Under the pieces are notes generated by a model. It saw only the letters and a program-made list of their open reading frames with translations, ran no database searches and was not told the DNA's origin. Position numbers and translations under genes: made by a program. Of a stretch of DNA of 64,000 bases, positions 62,353 through 64,000 are shown piece by piece. Position 1 is the stretch's first letter, and each line of letters starts with the position of its first letter. The DNA lies in the NCBI RefSeq assembly GCF_004514425.2, contig NZ_MYFN02000002.1:475495-539494 (forward strand). The letters are read 5' to 3'. Origin of the DNA: Shinella sumterensis (GTDB taxonomy: Bacteria; Pseudomonadota; Alphaproteobacteria; Rhizobiales; Rhizobiaceae).

Positions 62353-62415
62353 GGCGCTGGAGAGCTTGCGCTAAGACGCTTTCGCGAATGCCGGGACGAC
62401 GAAGAGACGAAGACG

Positions 62416-64000
62416 ATGATTTTGAAGACCCATACGCCCAAGCAGGGCATGCCCGAAGCCGCCGCCAAGTATCAGCCCTATCCCGCCATCAACATTCCCG
62501 ACCGCACCTGGCCGGGCAAGGTGATCGACAAGGCGCCGATCTGGTGTTCGGTGGACCTGCGCGACGGCAACCAGTCGCTGGTCAACCCGATGGGCCACGA
62601 CCGCAAGGCCCGCATGTTCCAGTTGTTGCTGGACATGGGCTTCAAGGAAATCGAGATCGGTTTCCCCTCTGCATCGCAGACCGATTTCGATTTCGCCCGT
62701 TGGTGCGTCGAGCAGGGCAATGTGCCGGAAGATGTATCGCTGCAGGTGCTGGTGCAGTGCCGGCCGGAGTTGATCACCCGCACCTTCGAGGCGCTGGAAG
62801 GCGCACAGAACCCGATCATCCACTTCTACAACTCGACGAGCGAATTGCAGCGCCGCGTGGTGTTCGGCAAGGACGTCCATGGCATCAAGCAGATCGCGAC
62901 CGATGCCGCCAAGATGATCACCGATATGGCCGCCAAGGCCGGCGGCGGCTACCGTTTCGAATATTCGCCGGAAAGCTTCACCGGCACCGAGCTGGAAGTG
63001 GCGCTGGAGATCTGCAACGCGGTCGTCGAGATCGTGAAGCCGACGGCCGACAACAAGCTGATCCTGAACCTGCCCTCGACCGTCGAGATGGCGACGCCGA
63101 ACGTCTATGCCGACCAGATCGAGTGGATGTGCCGCAACATCGACAACCGCGAGAACGTCATCATCTCGCTGCATCCCCACAACGACCGCGGCACGGGTAT
63201 CGCGGCCACCGAACTGGGCCTGATGGCGGGTGCGGACCGCGTCGAAGGCACGCTGTTCGGCAATGGCGAGCGCACCGGCAATGTCGACGTGGTGACGCTG
63301 GCGCTCAACATGTACACGCAGGGCGTCGATCCCAAGCTGGACTGCTCGGATATCGAGCGCATCAAGTCGGTCTATGAATATTCCAACGAGATGGTCATTC
63401 CCGAGCGGCACCCCTATGTCGGCGAACTGGTCTATACGGCTTTCTCCGGCTCGCACCAGGATGCGATCAACAAGGGCATGAAGGCCATCAAGAAGGCCAA
63501 CAAGTCGCTCTGGGAAGTGCCCTACCTGCCGATCGATCCGCAGGATGTCGGCCGTTCCTACGAGGCGATCATCCGTATCAACTCGCAGTCCGGCAAGGGC
63601 GGCATCGCCTATATCCTGCAGGAAGACTACGGCATCAACCTGCCGCGCAACCTGCAGGTCGAGTTCCGCGACGAGATCCAGCGCATCACCGACGAGGAGG
63701 GCGTCGAGCTGCCGGCCAAGCGCATCCACGAAGAGTTCATGCGCACCTATGTCACGCAGCCCGACACGCGCCTGCGCTTCGTCGACCATCACACCTATCC
63801 CGATACGAACGGCAAGGGTGGCCGCATCGTTGCCGCCGAGATCACAGACGGCGGCGAGACGAAGCGCATCGAGGGCAAGGGCACCGGCCCGATCGACGGC
63901 TTCATTCACGCCCTGTCGATCTACCTGGGCATCGACATGTCGGTCGCCGACTATTCCGAACACTCGCTGCAACAGGGTTCTAATGCCGCGGCCATCGCCT
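62416..64000 (+). CDS. leuA: 2-isopropylmalate synthase, 5' part
   Basis: The frame is open from ATG 62416 to the right edge (528 codons seen). The DRE-TIM metallolyase features are clear: WCSVDLRDGNQSLVNPM with the metal Asp, EIEIGFPSASQTDFDF, SLHPHNDRGTGIAATE with the two His, and GTLFGNGERTGNVDVVTL. The last part enters the C-terminal regulatory domain (FIHALSIYLGIDMSVADYSE). It condenses acetyl-CoA with 2-oxoisovalerate, committing carbon to leucine. The long form belongs to the LeuA type II group. The leader ORF upstream suggests attenuation control. Confidence 0.96.
   Translation, partial: MILKTHTPKQGMPEAAAKYQPYPAINIPDRTWPGKVIDKAPIWCSVDLRDGNQSLVNPMGHDRKARMFQLLLDMGFKEIEIGFPSASQTDFDFARWCVEQGNVPEDVSLQVLVQCRPELITRTFEALEGAQNPIIHFYNSTSELQRRVVFGKDVHGIKQIATDAAKMITDMAAKAGGGYRFEYSPESFTGTELEVALEICNAVVEIVKPTADNKLILNLPSTVEMATPNVYADQIEWMCRNIDNRENVIISLHPHNDRGTGIAATELGLMAGADRVEGTLFGNGERTGNVDVVTLALNMYTQGVDPKLDCSDIERIKSVYEYSNEMVIPERHPYVGELVYTAFSGSHQDAINKGMKAIKKANKSLWEVPYLPIDPQDVGRSYEAIIRINSQSGKGGIAYILQEDYGINLPRNLQVEFRDEIQRITDEEGVELPAKRIHEEFMRTYVTQPDTRLRFVDHHTYPDTNGKGGRIVAAEITDGGETKRIEGKGTGPIDGFIHALSIYLGIDMSVADYSEHSLQQGSNAAAIA

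Noticed and set aside
1-64000. tRNA, rRNA, CRISPR arrays, transposases and phage genes
   Set aside because: None could be recognised on either strand on reading; tRNAscan or covariance models were not available.

Overview
The window looks like a chromosomal segment of a GC-rich alphaproteobacterium of the Rhizobiaceae (Rhizobium/Agrobacterium/Sinorhizobium/Shinella group). Supporting signs are a fused trpE(G) preceded by a 14-codon Trp-rich leader ORF, a BacA-type peptide transporter, a NolR-like ArsR repressor, the choXWV choline transporter, a RIME1-like mosaic repeat, and other hairpin repeats of the kind common in rhizobia. No rRNA, tRNA, CRISPR array, phage or transposase gene was seen. 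Genus-level assignment is not possible from this alone.

Layout. 1-3.6 kb: 3' end of a hybrid histidine kinase, then the two halves of the MnmC tRNA-modification system as separate head-to-head genes (methyltransferase mnmD and an FAD oxidoreductase), and a PRC-barrel protein. 3.7-11.5 kb: purine/ureide catabolism (puuE, uraD, allA, uraH forward; guaD and puuD reverse; xdhC further on), with a GST, a LysR regulator and a DUF1127 peptide in between. 11.5-25.4 kb: housekeeping and metabolic genes (bdhA, glpK, an ECF42-type sigma factor with its DGPF/YciI partner, LLM oxidoreductase, map, MFS transporter, bacA, polysaccharide deacetylase, NnrU-like protein, YfgM-like protein, der). 25.4-41 kb: an AraC regulator, a RIME1-like repeat, sugar-acid genes (kdgK, Ldh family, an alpha-glucosidase), a RelE-type toxin-antitoxin pair with a striking operator, adenine deaminase, aldose epimerase, an EamA exporter, an omega-aminotransferase, nolR, a HugZ-like protein and choXWV.

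41-50 kb: tdk and a small cytochrome c, followed by the least explained block. It has five co-directional genes (coiled-coil protein, unknown 382-aa protein, AAA+ ATPase, DUF6638-like protein, DUF2333-like membrane protein) that look like one uncharacterised ATPase machine. The block is interrupted by a 180-bp near-perfect inverted-repeat element and by a RelB/RelE-type toxin-antitoxin module, and closes with a clear terminator. 50-64 kb: fhs, a DUF1993 protein, an extensin-family protein whose signal peptide lies upstream of any canonical start codon, a haem-type TonB receptor, trpL-trpE(G), a signal-peptidase-like protein lacking the catalytic lysine, a CDF transporter with queF, a HupE/UreJ protein, a ClpP paralogue, a Leu-rich leader ORF and the 5' part of leuA.

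How the genes fit together: guanine and adenine deaminases feed hypoxanthine/xanthine to xanthine dehydrogenase (only its maturation factor XdhC is here). PuuD, UraH, UraD and PuuE then take urate to allantoate, and AllA releases glyoxylate and urea from ureidoglycolate. Two amino-acid operons (trp and leu) start with ribosome-mediated leader ORFs. Family calls rest on recognised motifs in the translated sequence; no database search was run.
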